Source: Holophagales bacterium (GTDB taxonomy: Bacteria > Acidobacteriota > Thermoanaerobaculia > UBA5066). From it: a stretch of 64,000 bases of DNA. The position numbers were made by a program, and so were the translations under genes. Shown here in pieces: positions 18,136 through 29,918 of this stretch. The notes under the pieces were generated by a model. It saw nothing but the letters and a program-made list of their open reading frames with translations. It made no database searches and had not been told where the DNA came from. The number at the start of each line of letters is the position of its first letter. Position 1 is the first letter of the stretch. Location of the stretch: assembly GCA_016719485.1 (NCBI GenBank), contig JADJZB010000033.1:1-64000 (forward strand), in the 5' to 3' direction.

Positions 18136-19665
18136 CTACAGCGCCTCTTCCAGCCGGTCGCAGAGCGTCTCGAGAACCGTCAGCCGCGCCGCCTTCTTGT
18201 CGGTGGCCGAGACGAGCGACCACGGGGCGTCGTGCGTGGATGTGCGGGCGACCATCTCGTCGATCGCGGTCTCGTAGGCGGGCCACTTCTCGCGGTTGCG
18301 CCAGTCCTCGTCGGTGATCTTGTGCTTCTTCCACTCCACCTCCTGCCGCTCGCGGAAGCGCCGCAGCTGTTCCTCCGGCGAGATGTGGAGCCAGAGCTTG
18401 GAGAGGGCGATCCCCGACTCGACGAGCTGGGCCTCGAAGTCGTTGATCTCGAGGTACGCGCGCTTCCACTCCTCCTCCTTCGCGAAGCCCTCGACCCGCT
18501 CGACGAGGACGCGCCCGTACCAGGAGCGGTCGTAGATCGTGAAGCTCCCGCCGGGCGGGATGTGCCTCCAGAAGCGCCAGAGGTAGTGGTGCGCGCGCTC
18601 CTCGTCGGTCGGCGCGGCGATCGGGATCACGCGGTAGAGGCGTGCGTCGAGCGCCCACGTCACCCGGCGGATCGCCCCTCCCTTGCCGGCCGCGTCCGAG
18701 CCCTCGAAGACGGCGACGCTCGAGACGCCTTTCTTCTTCCCCTCCCAGGCGAGCCTGGCGAGACGCTCCTGCAGGCGCGGGAGCTCCTTCTTGTACTCGT
18801 CCTCGGTCACCGTCCGCTCGAGGTCGATGGTGGAGAGGATCCCCGCGCCCTTCGCCGCGTTCGCCGGGGCGGCCTTCGTCGCGCGCTTCGGCGGCGCCGG
18901 CGCCTTCTGGGCGGCCGCCTTCTTCAACGTCGCCTTCTTCTCCTCGGCCTCCCGCACGGCGGCGAGGCGCGCCTCGAGGGCCTCCACGAGCGCCCGCCCG
19001 ACGGCGAGGTCGCGCCAGCGGTCGTCGGCGGCCTCGACGATCGTCCAGGGGGCCTCCGCCGGGTCGGTCAGCCGGAGCGCGCGCTCGGCGACGCCGACGA
19101 ACCGGTCGAAGTGGCCGAAGTGCTTCCAGTCGAGCCGGGTGACCTTGAAGCGGGTCTCGGGGTCCTTCTCGAACTTCTTGAGCCGTTTCTTCTGCGCGTC
19201 CTTCGAGAGGTGGAACCAGCACTTCACGAAGAGGGCGCCGTCCTTCGCGAGCTCCTTCTCGAAGAAGGCCACGCGGGACAGGTCGGCCTCGAAGCGGGCG
19301 TTGCCGATCTTTCCGGTCGTGCGCCTCAGGATCGGCTCGGTGTACCAGGAGCCGAAGAAGATGCCGATGCGCCCGCGCGCGGGAAGTGTCCGCCAGAAAC
19401 GCCACGCTGCGGGACGGTCGCGCTCCTCGTCGGTCCGCGGGCCGAAGACGTTCGTCTCGACGCCGCGCGGGTCGAGCCACTCGAGGAGCCGGTTGACGGT
19501 GTCCCCCTTGCCGGAGCCATCGGCCCCGGCGATGACGACGATGACGGGGACCTTCGTCTTCAGGAGCGCGAACTGCGCCGCGAGAAGCCGTGCGCGGATC
19601 GCGGGGAGCTCCGCCGCGTACTCTTCCCTGGAGAGCTTCCGTCCCAGCTCGGCCGTCTCGAACAC
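18136..19665 (-). CDS. pap: Polyphosphate:AMP phosphotransferase (two-domain PPK2)
   Basis: Two PPK2 kinase domains in one chain (509 aa from GTG 19665; an upstream ATG at 19740 adds 25 unconserved residues and lacks the GAGGGA site seen before 19665). Such class II PPK2 proteins transfer phosphate from polyphosphate to AMP, making ADP. Domain 1 (about 10-230) has Walker A GADGSGKGDTVNRLLEW and FFGSWYTEPI. Domain 2 (about 285-505) has EGSDAAGKGGAIRRV, TDEERAHHYLWRFWRHIP and IYDRSWYGRVLVERVEGF. A Lys/Ala-rich linker (about 235-275) joins them. In known PAP enzymes the C-terminal domain is the active one; here both Walker motifs look intact. Converges on the GNAT gene with a 16-bp gap. Confidence 0.92.
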   Translation of the reverse strand: MFETAELGRKLSREEYAAELPAIRARLLAAQFALLKTKVPVIVVIAGADGSGKGDTVNRLLEWLDPRGVETNVFGPRTDEERDRPAAWRFWRTLPARGRIGIFFGSWYTEPILRRTTGKIGNARFEADLSRVAFFEKELAKDGALFVKCWFHLSKDAQKKRLKKFEKDPETRFKVTRLDWKHFGHFDRFVGVAERALRLTDPAEAPWTIVEAADDRWRDLAVGRALVEALEARLAAVREAEEKKATLKKAAAQKAPAPPKRATKAAPANAAKGAGILSTIDLERTVTEDEYKKELPRLQERLARLAWEGKKKGVSSVAVFEGSDAAGKGGAIRRVTWALDARLYRVIPIAAPTDEERAHHYLWRFWRHIPPGGSFTIYDRSWYGRVLVERVEGFAKEEEWKRAYLEINDFEAQLVESGIALSKLWLHISPEEQLRRFRERQEVEWKKHKITDEDWRNREKWPAYETAIDEMVARTSTHDAPWSLVSATDKKAARLTVLETLCDRLEEAL

Positions 19666-19768
19666 GTTTCCCTCCCGGCCCGGGGCCCCGCGGGAGAGAT
19701 GGGCGAGGGAAGAGGGGAGGTGCGGCGTCGCAAAAGGCAAGGCGTCGCGAAGAAGAGTCCCGGGGGCG

Positions 19769-20851
<1,083 letters not shown>

Positions 20852-20895
20852 CCGTCGGTTCCCGGGTCAGTCGGGGAAGGGGAGGACCAGCCTCC

Positions 20896-21138
20896 TCAGC
20901 TGTTCGGGGTGGCGGTCGCGGCGGCCGCGACGGCCTTGTCCGACTTGGCGTAGCGCTTCTGGAAGCGCTCCACGCGGCCGGCGGTGTCGATCAGCTTGGC
21001 CTTGCCGGTGAAGAAGGGGTGGCAGCTCGAGCAGATCTCGAGCCGCAGCTCCTTCATCACGCTGCCGGTCTTCCAGGTCGCTCCACAGGAGCAGTGGACA
21101 CTGACCTCCTGGTACTGGGGGTGGATCTTCTCCTTCAC
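20896..21138 (-). CDS. rpmE: 50S ribosomal protein L31 (zinc-binding form)
   Basis: 80-aa protein from GTG 21138, preceded by AAGAAGGAG. It has HPQYQEVSVHCSCGATWKTG and LEICSSCHPFFTGKAKL. Cys16, Cys18, Cys36 and Cys39 make the zinc site of the C+ form of bL31, so this is not the zinc-independent paralogue. A short Ala/Thr tail (about 68-80) is extra. The gene heads an rpmE-prfA unit, the usual order in many phyla. Confidence 0.95.
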   Translation of the reverse strand: MKEKIHPQYQEVSVHCSCGATWKTGSVMKELRLEICSSCHPFFTGKAKLIDTAGRVERFQKRYAKSDKAVAAAATATPNS

Positions 21139-21243
21139 GGGTCGACTCCTTCTTCGCCTGGCCGCATGTGAGCCGGGCCGGAACCGGGGAAGATAGCACA
21201 CCCTCCGGGAGAGGGCCCCGAGCCGGGGGCTAAACTCCGAAGA

Positions 21244-22899
21244 GTGCTGGTGCTCACGATCCACACGCCCGGCGAGCCGGTCAGCCGCTTCGTCGTCGAC
21301 CGCCCGTCGCTGAACCTCGGCCGCTCCTCCACGAACGACGTCTTCCTGCCCGATCGGACCCTCTCCCGCGTCCACGCCCGCCTCGACCAGAAGCCCGAGG
21401 GGCTCGTCCTGACGGACCTCGGTTCCAGGAACGGAACCCAGCTGAACGGATCGAGGCTCCTCGAGCCGATCGTGGTCTGTCCGGGGGACCGGATCGTCCT
21501 CGGAGAGACCTCGATCGAGGTCTCGGAGGAAGCCCACTCCACGGCGCGGGTCGTCATCGACGGCGGCGTCGACAGGCTCGACCGGACGATGATCTCGACC
21601 GCGAACGCCGCCCTGAGCCTGCGGCGCCCGGCGGCCCGCGAGCTGACCGACGCCGCCGAGCTGAAGCGGCTCGCGACGTCGCTCCAGATCCTGAACGAAG
21701 TCTCCCTCGCGCTCCTCACCGACATCCCCCCGGCGGAGCTGTCGAACCTGATCCTGGAGAAGCTCTTCGCCTACCTCGAGCCCGATCGCGGCCTCCTGAT
21801 GCTGCGCGAGGGAACGGGGGAGCTCCGCCCGGAGGCCGTGAGGTTCGCCGAGGGGATCGACCCCGCCGACATCCGCCTGTCCCGGACGCTCGTGGAGGCG
21901 GTCACCGGGCGGAAGCAGGGCGTCCTGATGATCGACACCGCGACCGACGTGAGGATCGGTGCGGCTGATTCGATCCGCATGCAGGGGATCACGTCGTGCA
22001 TCGCCGCGCCCCTCCTGGTCGACGAGGAGGTCCTCGGCCTCGTCTATCTCGAGGCTCGGCTCGGCCGGAAGAGCTTCACGGAGGAAGACCTCAAGCTCCT
22101 GACGTCGCTGGCGAACACGGCGGCGATCAAGATCCAGAACCTGAGGCTCCACGAAGCCTCGGCCGCCCGGCAGCGGATCGAACGGGAGATGGCGCTCGCG
22201 TGGGACGTTCAGCGGCGGCTCTTCCCCGAGGTGGCGCCCGCGCTCCCCGACACGGAGCTCTACGGCCGCACGCTCCCCGCGCGGACCGTGTCGGGCGACT
22301 ACTACGACTTCTTCGTGAGGAGCGACGGCACGGTGGACATCGTCGTCGCCGACGTCTGCGGCAAGGGCATGGCGGCGTCGATCCTGGCGGCGTCGGTCCA
22401 GTCGGCGTTCCAGGCGTGGGCGGCCGAGCACTTTCCGCCCGACCGGGTCTGCGCGCGCCTGAACGACCTCGTCCACCGCCGGACGAGCCCGGAGAAGTTC
22501 GTCACGTTCATCGCGACGCTCTACGACCCGGAGACGGGGTCCGTCGTCTATTCGAATGCGGGCCACAATCCCGGCATCGTTCTACGGGCCGCGGGAGGGC
22601 ACGAGCTCCTTTCGGCGCAGGGGCCGCCCCTCGGGCTCTTTCCGGGGCAGGCCTACGGCTCCGGCGCGCTGACTCTCGAGCGGGGGGATCTCCTCGTCCT
22701 CTACACGGACGGCATCACCGAGGCCGCCAACCCCGACGACGACGAGTTCGGCCTGGAACGACTCGTCGAGCTGGTCCGCGGCGTCTCGTCGCGACCCCTC
22801 GGCGAGATCGAGGAGTCGCTCGGTGCGGCCCTGGCGACGTTCGCCGCCGGCGTGCCGTTCCACGACGACAGGACCGTCGTTCTCCTGCGTCGGCTCTAG
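21244..22899 (+). CDS. FHA-GAF-PP2C (SpoIIE-type) serine phosphatase
   Basis: 551-aa signalling protein with three domains. The FHA domain (about 1-95) binds phosphothreonine and shows LNLGRSSTNDVFLPD, LSRVHARLD and LTDLGSRNGTQLNG. The GAF domain spans about 135-300 and a linking helix about 300-330. The PP2C/RsbU-SpoIIE phosphatase domain (about 335-551) shows VSGDYYDFF, VVADVCGKGMAASILAA, VYSNAGHNP and LLVLYTDGITEAAN, with the Asp residues that bind manganese. Such proteins dephosphorylate anti-sigma antagonists, coupling a phosphothreonine signal to partner switching. No anti-sigma or antagonist gene is adjacent. GTG 21244 is the earliest sensible start. It is divergent from rpmE. Confidence 0.9.
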   Translation: MLVLTIHTPGEPVSRFVVDRPSLNLGRSSTNDVFLPDRTLSRVHARLDQKPEGLVLTDLGSRNGTQLNGSRLLEPIVVCPGDRIVLGETSIEVSEEAHSTARVVIDGGVDRLDRTMISTANAALSLRRPAARELTDAAELKRLATSLQILNEVSLALLTDIPPAELSNLILEKLFAYLEPDRGLLMLREGTGELRPEAVRFAEGIDPADIRLSRTLVEAVTGRKQGVLMIDTATDVRIGAADSIRMQGITSCIAAPLLVDEEVLGLVYLEARLGRKSFTEEDLKLLTSLANTAAIKIQNLRLHEASAARQRIEREMALAWDVQRRLFPEVAPALPDTELYGRTLPARTVSGDYYDFFVRSDGTVDIVVADVCGKGMAASILAASVQSAFQAWAAEHFPPDRVCARLNDLVHRRTSPEKFVTFIATLYDPETGSVVYSNAGHNPGIVLRAAGGHELLSAQGPPLGLFPGQAYGSGALTLERGDLLVLYTDGITEAANPDDDEFGLERLVELVRGVSSRPLGEIEESLGAALATFAAGVPFHDDRTVVLLRRL

Positions 22900-22916
22900 C
22901 CCCGGAGCAATTCCGT

Positions 22917-25627
22917 CTAGGGGCCCTTCGACTCGAGCGACGGGCCGATCAGGACCGCGTTCAGGAAGACGGTCTCGGAGCCGCGCCAGACGCCCCTGAA
23001 GACCGGGTCGGCGGCGAAGGTGACGACACGCCCCTGGCCCGACTCCTCGAGCTGGACGACGGCGGCCCCTTTCCACCTCTCGAGCGCCTCCTTCCAGCCG
23101 AAGCCGGAGAGGAGCGGGTCGTCGGGCGCGACGGTGACGACGTTCGCCCTCGCCTCGGGGAGGCGTTGCGGAGGCTCGCCGTCGACGACGAGGAAGGCGG
23201 GTGACGCGGCGAGGCCGAAGAGAAGCGGGTGGCCCGGCAGCGCCTGCGTCCTGAGGGCCGCGCCGGGAATCGGAAGCGGCCGGCGCTCGAGGTCGCGCTC
23301 GAGGGCGGCCTCCGGGCTCGCGGGAGGGGGCTCGGGCGTGGACCTGGGCGCGTGCGCGGTGGGGGCTTCGGACACCGGGAGGTCCGGGTCTTCGTCCTCG
23401 CCCGGGGCGGGAGGAGGCTCCCACGCCGTCACCTTCGAGAGGTCGAGCGGCTTCTCCCGAAGAGCTTCCGCGCCGCCCCGGATGGCGACCAGGACGCCAC
23501 CGCCGTCGACGAAGCGGCGGAGCGTCGCCGCGGACTTCTCTCCGAGGAGCGCCCTCTGGAAGCGGGCGTTGCCGTGCGGGACGACGAGGGCCGTGACGCC
23601 TTCGAAGCGGCCGGCCGCGAGCGACTCGGCCCGCCGGAGGGTGGGGCGGATGCCGAGGCCGTTCTCGAGAGCGAGGCGCAGGAACGCGACGTTTGCGGGG
23701 TCGGCGCCGTCGCCGGACAGCAGGACGACCCGCGGCCGCTTCAGCGGCAGGAGCGAGGAGGAACCGAACGAGGGGCCTGCGTCGGTCGCGGCGCTGTCGA
23801 GAGGAAACGCCCGCCCGCTGGCGCCCGAGACGGTCCGGCCCACGAGGCCGGAAAGGTCCTGGATCTCCTCGTTTCCCTCGCTTCTCACGACGTACGACCC
23901 GGCGGGAGCGGCGAGAGCGCCCGCCCGGGCGTCCCGCGTCGTGACCGACACCTGCACGCCGGTGGCGGCGAGGGTGGCGGCAACGCGCCGGCTCGCGGCG
24001 TCGCTCCCCGGCAGTAGCCAGCCGTAGCGGCCGCCGGCGGCAGAACCGGTCTCCTCGGGCTTCCAGGGGGCCACGGCGCCCGCGAGCGGCGTGCCCGCGG
24101 GCAGTGCGTGCGCCGCCAGGCCGAAGGCGACAGGGAGGCTCCAGGCCGTGACGTCGTAGAAGCGCTCGTCCTCCTCGACGAGGAGCCTCCGGCGTTCCTC
24201 TTCGAGGAACTGCGGCGCGAGGGAGGCCTGCGACTCGAGGACGACCTCGGCGAAGCGGCCGTGCGCCTGCGCGGTGTCGACGACGAGCGACCCGGCCGGG
24301 AGCGTCGCGCCCTTCGACGGGACGTTCGGGAGCGGACGGGTCGTGACCCCGACCTGGACGTCCTGGAGAGCGAGGAGGGAGGCGAGAGAGGCGAGGCGGG
24401 TGCGGTCCTGGCCGCCGGGGAGGACGAAGACACGGTGCCCCTCGCCGGTTCCCGACCGGAAGAAGCCTTCGTAGTCCGCGAGAATGCGGGCCCTGTTCGC
24501 CGCGACGGTCCGGAGGGTGGTCCTCAGGGCCGTCCAGTGCTTGAGGGAGCGCTCCTTGAGCGTGACGACGCGGCCGTCCTTGCGGCGGTGGGCCAGCCCC
24601 CCCTTGCCACCGACCTCGTACGTCATCCCCACCATGCCGCGGAAGGAAGGCCAGGAGTCGCCGTAGGCGGGGTAGAAGAGGTCGAAGGTCTCCCGGTTGA
24701 AGAAGCTCCAGCCCCGGGCGTCGAAGGCCTGGGCGTTCGCCTTCCCGAAGGTCTCGATCCACGTGCGGGTCGTCTCGGGGACCCGCGGGTGGACCGGCTC
24801 GGCCGGCGGAGGAAAGAAGTAGCTCTGGTCGGGGCCCATCTCGTGGATGTCCACGTAGACCTGGGGCGGGAGCGCGCGGAGAGCGGCGAGGCGCGCGCGG
24901 GTCTCGGGCTGCGTCGCCCAGGCCCAGTCCCGGTTGAGGTCGACGCCGAAGTGGTTCGTCCGTCCGGAGGGCCAGGGCGGGTCGTTCTCGAGGGCGTACG
25001 GGTCGGGGTCGGGCTCGTCTCCGGCCACGGAGCGCCAGAAGGCGACGTGCCGCTCGTGCCCGTCGGGGTTGGCGCACGGGTCGACGACGACGACGAGCGA
25101 GGAGAGGAGCTCCTCGATCCCCGGCTCGCGCGACGCGGCGAGCGTGTAGAGGAGGGCGGCGCAGGCTTCGGGGCCCGCGGTCTCGTTGCCGTGGATGCCA
25201 CAGGCGATCCAGACGACGGCGGGCGAACGCTCGACGATGGCGCGAGCCGCCTCGCGCGAGGTCCCGCGCGGGTCGCCCAGGCTCTTCAACCCGGCCGCGA
25301 TGGCGTCGAGGCGGGCGAGGTTCTCCGGGCTCGATACGGCGACGCGCAGCAGAGCTCGCCCCTCCGGCGTCGTGCCGTAGCTGACGGCCGAGACGCGCGG
25401 CGATGCGGCCTGGAGGGCGTTCACGTAGCGGACGAGGGCGTCGTGCGTCGTGAGGGCGTCGCCGATCCGGTGGCCGAGGACGGCGACCGGAGGCGGGACT
25501 TTCGGGTCGCGCTCGGTTTCCGAGAGGACGGGCCCCGAGGAGCCGCCGCGCGTCGAGAAGACCGGGTCGTCCGGAGCGGCAGCGAGCGCCCCCGGGGAGA
25601 GGACGAGGAACGCGGCGAGGAGAAGCT

Positions 25628-25631
<4 letters not shown>
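22917..25631 (-). CDS. Secreted M14 zinc carboxypeptidase, large
   Basis: 904-aa exported metallocarboxypeptidase. A signal peptide (MKLLLAAFLVLSPGALAAAP) precedes the M14 domain (about 50-400). Zinc ligands are His147 and Glu150 in GIHGNETAG and a later His in VYVDIHEMGPDQ; the general-base Glu is in GMTYEVGGKGG. A PDGHERH substrate loop and FGVDLNRDW (arginine anchor) are also present. The long C-terminal part (about 420-904) is less conserved, with a class-I glutamine-amidotransferase-like stretch (VVLLSGDGADPANVAF, FVDGGGVLVAI) and a Pro-rich linker. The ATG overlaps the response regulator stop as ATGA. It is the last gene of the kinase-regulator operon. Confidence 0.88.
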
Positions 25632-27012
<1,381 letters not shown>

Positions 27013-27016
<4 letters not shown>

Positions 27017-29763
27017 GTCGCTGCGGGGAGGCTCACCGTGAACCGGGCGCCCTGCCCCGGGGAGGAATCGACCGAGAACGAGCCTCCGTGCGCGCGAATG
27101 ATATCCCCTGCGATCGCCAGGCCGAGGCCCACGCCCCCCTGACGACCCTTCGTCGTGTGGAACGGGTCGAAGACCTTTTCCTGCTCCTCCCGCGCGAGGC
27201 CGGGGCCGTCGTCGTCGACGGTGAAGAGGACGTTTCCGCCAGCGGCGGCTGCGGCGATCCTCACGAGGCCCGGGCCGACACGCCCGTCTTTCGGGAGGGC
27301 CACGGCGTCGAGCGCGTTCTTCAGGAGGTTCACGAGGACCTGCACGAGGGCGTCCCCGTGCCCGAGGACACGGGGCAGCGATGCCGGGAGATCGACGTCG
27401 AGCGTCACGCGCCGGCCCTTCACCTCGTCCTCGAGGGCCTGGCAGCATTCCCGCACGAGGTCGGCCGGGTCCAGCGATGCCATCTCGCGCGGGCGGCCCC
27501 GGGCCAGGTCGAGCAGGCTCCCGACGAGACGCGCGGCACGGAAGGCCTGACGTTCGATCTTCTCGACGATGGGCCGCCGGGGGTCGTCGGCCGGGGTCTC
27601 GTCGAGGAGGAGCCGCGCGAAGCTCGCGACCCCCGTGAGCGGCGTGTTGACCTCGTGCGCGACGCCGGCGGAGAGGTTCGAGAGCGCCGAGAGGCGGTCC
27701 CTCTCCGCGAGGCTCTTCTCGAGGCGGGCCAGCTCGGTGGAGTCGGAGAGGACCCAGACCCGCGCGGGCGAGCCCTCGCGCGCACCGGGGAACGGGGAGA
27801 CCGCGACGTCGAGGACGCGCGACTGCTGGCCGAGCGTGACCTCGACGCGCGCCGGGGCGTGAACGGAACGCACCGCCTCCGGGAGGACGTCCTCGGCGCG
27901 GCGGCCGGCGAGGTTCCCAAGGCCGTCGGCGAAGAGCCTCTCGAACGCGGGGTTCACGGACGAGATCCGGCCCTGCTCGTCGGTGACCACGATCGCCGCC
28001 GGCGAGCCCGTGACGACGTCCTCGTGGAACTCCTTCAGGCGGCGGTACTGCTCGGCCTGCGCCTCCAGCTCGCCGTAGAGGCGCGCGTGGTCGACGGCGA
28101 GCGCCGCGGAGGCGAGGACGGTCTCGAGAAGCTCGATGTCCTCTCCCGAGAGCGGGTCGCGCCCTCCCCGGTCCGCGACGGCGAAGAGGCCGAGGAGGCG
28201 GCCCGAGAGGGCGAGCGGAGCGATCGTCCGGAAGCCGGCCCGGCGCATCCTGGCGACGGCGGCCGTAGGACGCTCGTTGAAGGTGAGGCGCGAGAGGCGG
28301 GTCGTCTTCTTCGTCGCCTCGGAGGGGAGGTCCAGCGGTGGCAGGGGGTCGCCGCCGTCCAGTGACGTGGCGTCGAGGCGGCCGTCGGGAAGCGCCAGGA
28401 GGAGCGTCGCCCGTGGCACGCCGAGCCCGCTCATGACGCGCTCGGAAAGGAGCGGCCCGAGCTCGGCGAGGCGGCGAGGGCGCGAGAGGTCGCGGACGAG
28501 CGAGAGGAGGCCTTCGCGGTCCCCGAATCGTTCGCCGTACTGGACGCGGGCGAGGGCCGTCGAAAGGCCCCTGCGGACCGGGAAGAACGTGAGGGCGATG
28601 AGGAGCCCCGCGCCCACCTCTACGAGCCCGCGGCCGTAGGGAATTCCCGGCAGGACGTCGCCGAGGTCGACCACCTGTGCGAGCGAGAAGAGTCCTGCGC
28701 CGAGGAACGCCGCGCCGAGGAGCGCGACGGTCTCCCGCGTCAGGATCTCGACGTCCCAGAGCCGGTAGCGGGTCAGGGCGGCGAGGAAAGCGGCCGGCAC
28801 GAGGACGAGCGGAACGATGGAGAAGCTGGAGACGACGGGGATCGGCCCCCCGACGAGGCGAGGCAGGAGGTCGAGAAGGACGACGGGGAGAAGACCACCC
28901 GCGGTCCCGGCGAGGAGGAAACGGACCTGCTTCTCGGCGAGGAGATCGAGCCGGCGCGTTGCGAGAGAGACGAGGCGGGCGACCGCGAGGGAGACGCCCA
29001 GGAGGAGGGCGGCCTGCTGGAGTCGGTCCAGGCGGAGGACGAGGGGGGTGGCGTCGACGTCGGGAGCGGGCGGGTTCAGGTACGTCGCGAGGGCGAGGAG
29101 GGCGAGGGCGAAGGCGGGGACGAAGAAGAGCGCGCCGGGAATGCGCATTGCCCGGCGGGGGAAGCGAAAGACGAACGCCAGCAGGAACGCCGGCAGGAAG
29201 GCGCGGGCGGCGTCTTCCAGCAGCGTCGTCGCCCTGAAAATCGCGTCGTAAGGCGGGGCTGGCGTGATGACGAAGACGGCCGCCGCCGTGAACGCGAAGC
29301 CTGCGAACAGGAAGTGGCTGGTCGGGTCGGCCTCGTGTGGTGCGGTCCTCAGGACGACGCCCGTCGTGACGAGGAAGGCGGCGCCCACGAACAGGAGGAG
29401 AAGGTAGCGCGTGTCCCACGGAGACGGCCCGATGCGCCCCTTCAGACGTACCGGCTGTCCGTCGCGCAGGACCGTCAGCTCGCGTTCTCCCCTCTCCATG
29501 GCACCTACCGGATCGGGAAGGGCCCGGGCCTCCTCACCGTCCACGAGAAGGAGGAGGTCACCCGGCCTGAGCCCGGCGGATTCGGCCATTCCCGCGACCC
29601 GAACCCTGAACCCGCTTTCTTCCGGCGTCAGGAGGATGCCCGACTGTCCCGTGGTGGCGACCTTCCTCGCTGCGGAGATGCCCATCGGAACCAGCAGGGC
29701 GAAGAAAGCCCCGAGCAACCCCCATCGGAGGAGCACGACGGCCCGCCTGCGCGATTCCCTCAT
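27013..29763 (-). CDS. Membrane histidine kinase with PDZ, GAF and PAS domains
   Basis: 916-aa sensor kinase paired with the NtrC regulator. ATG 29763 is preferred: it starts MRESRRRAVVLLRW, directly before a membrane helix; a TTG 75 bp upstream is possible. The order is TM1 (about 8-27), a periplasmic PDZ-like domain (35-105, with GLRPGDLLLLVDGEEA) and a multi-helix membrane region (112-380). GAF (about 410-560), PAS (575-690) and HisKA (AGVAHEVNTPLTGVASF, phosphoacceptor His) follow, then HATPase (VNLLKNALDAV, DDDGPGL, GGVGLGLAIAGDI). Similar to PrsK/LytS-like large sensors; a role in envelope or peptide sensing is only inferred from the PDZ domain and the secreted peptidase partner. Confidence 0.93.
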
Positions 29764-29778
29764 TCCGGCTTGGCACAG

Positions 29779-29793
29779 GCAAATCGAATGCCA
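29779..29793 (-). promoter_or_regulatory. Possible sigma54 (-24/-12) promoter
   Basis: On the minus strand TGGCATTCGATTTGC has the GG and GC dinucleotides separated by 10 bases, and the TTGC half matches the -12 element. The predicted start of transcription would be only about 4 bases before the kinase ATG, which is unusual. It may therefore be a chance match or an internal promoter. Confidence 0.3.
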
Positions 29794-29898
29794 GCGATCC
29801 GGTTCGTTGGAGTGGCGAAAGTGGCCCTTTTTGAACAAGTTATCGACGTTCGAGGACCGAACGCGTCTATTTGTCCCGGGGAAATTGAATCGAAATCC

Positions 29899-29918
29899 AA
29901 AAAAACCCGGATGGGTCA
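29899..29918 (-). terminator. Weak Rho-independent terminator after the outer-membrane protein gene
   Basis: Reading the minus strand, the stop codon runs into ACCC-ATCC-GGGT followed directly by a run of seven T's. The stem is only 4 bp, so efficiency is doubtful, but the position is right at the gene end. Confidence 0.4.
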
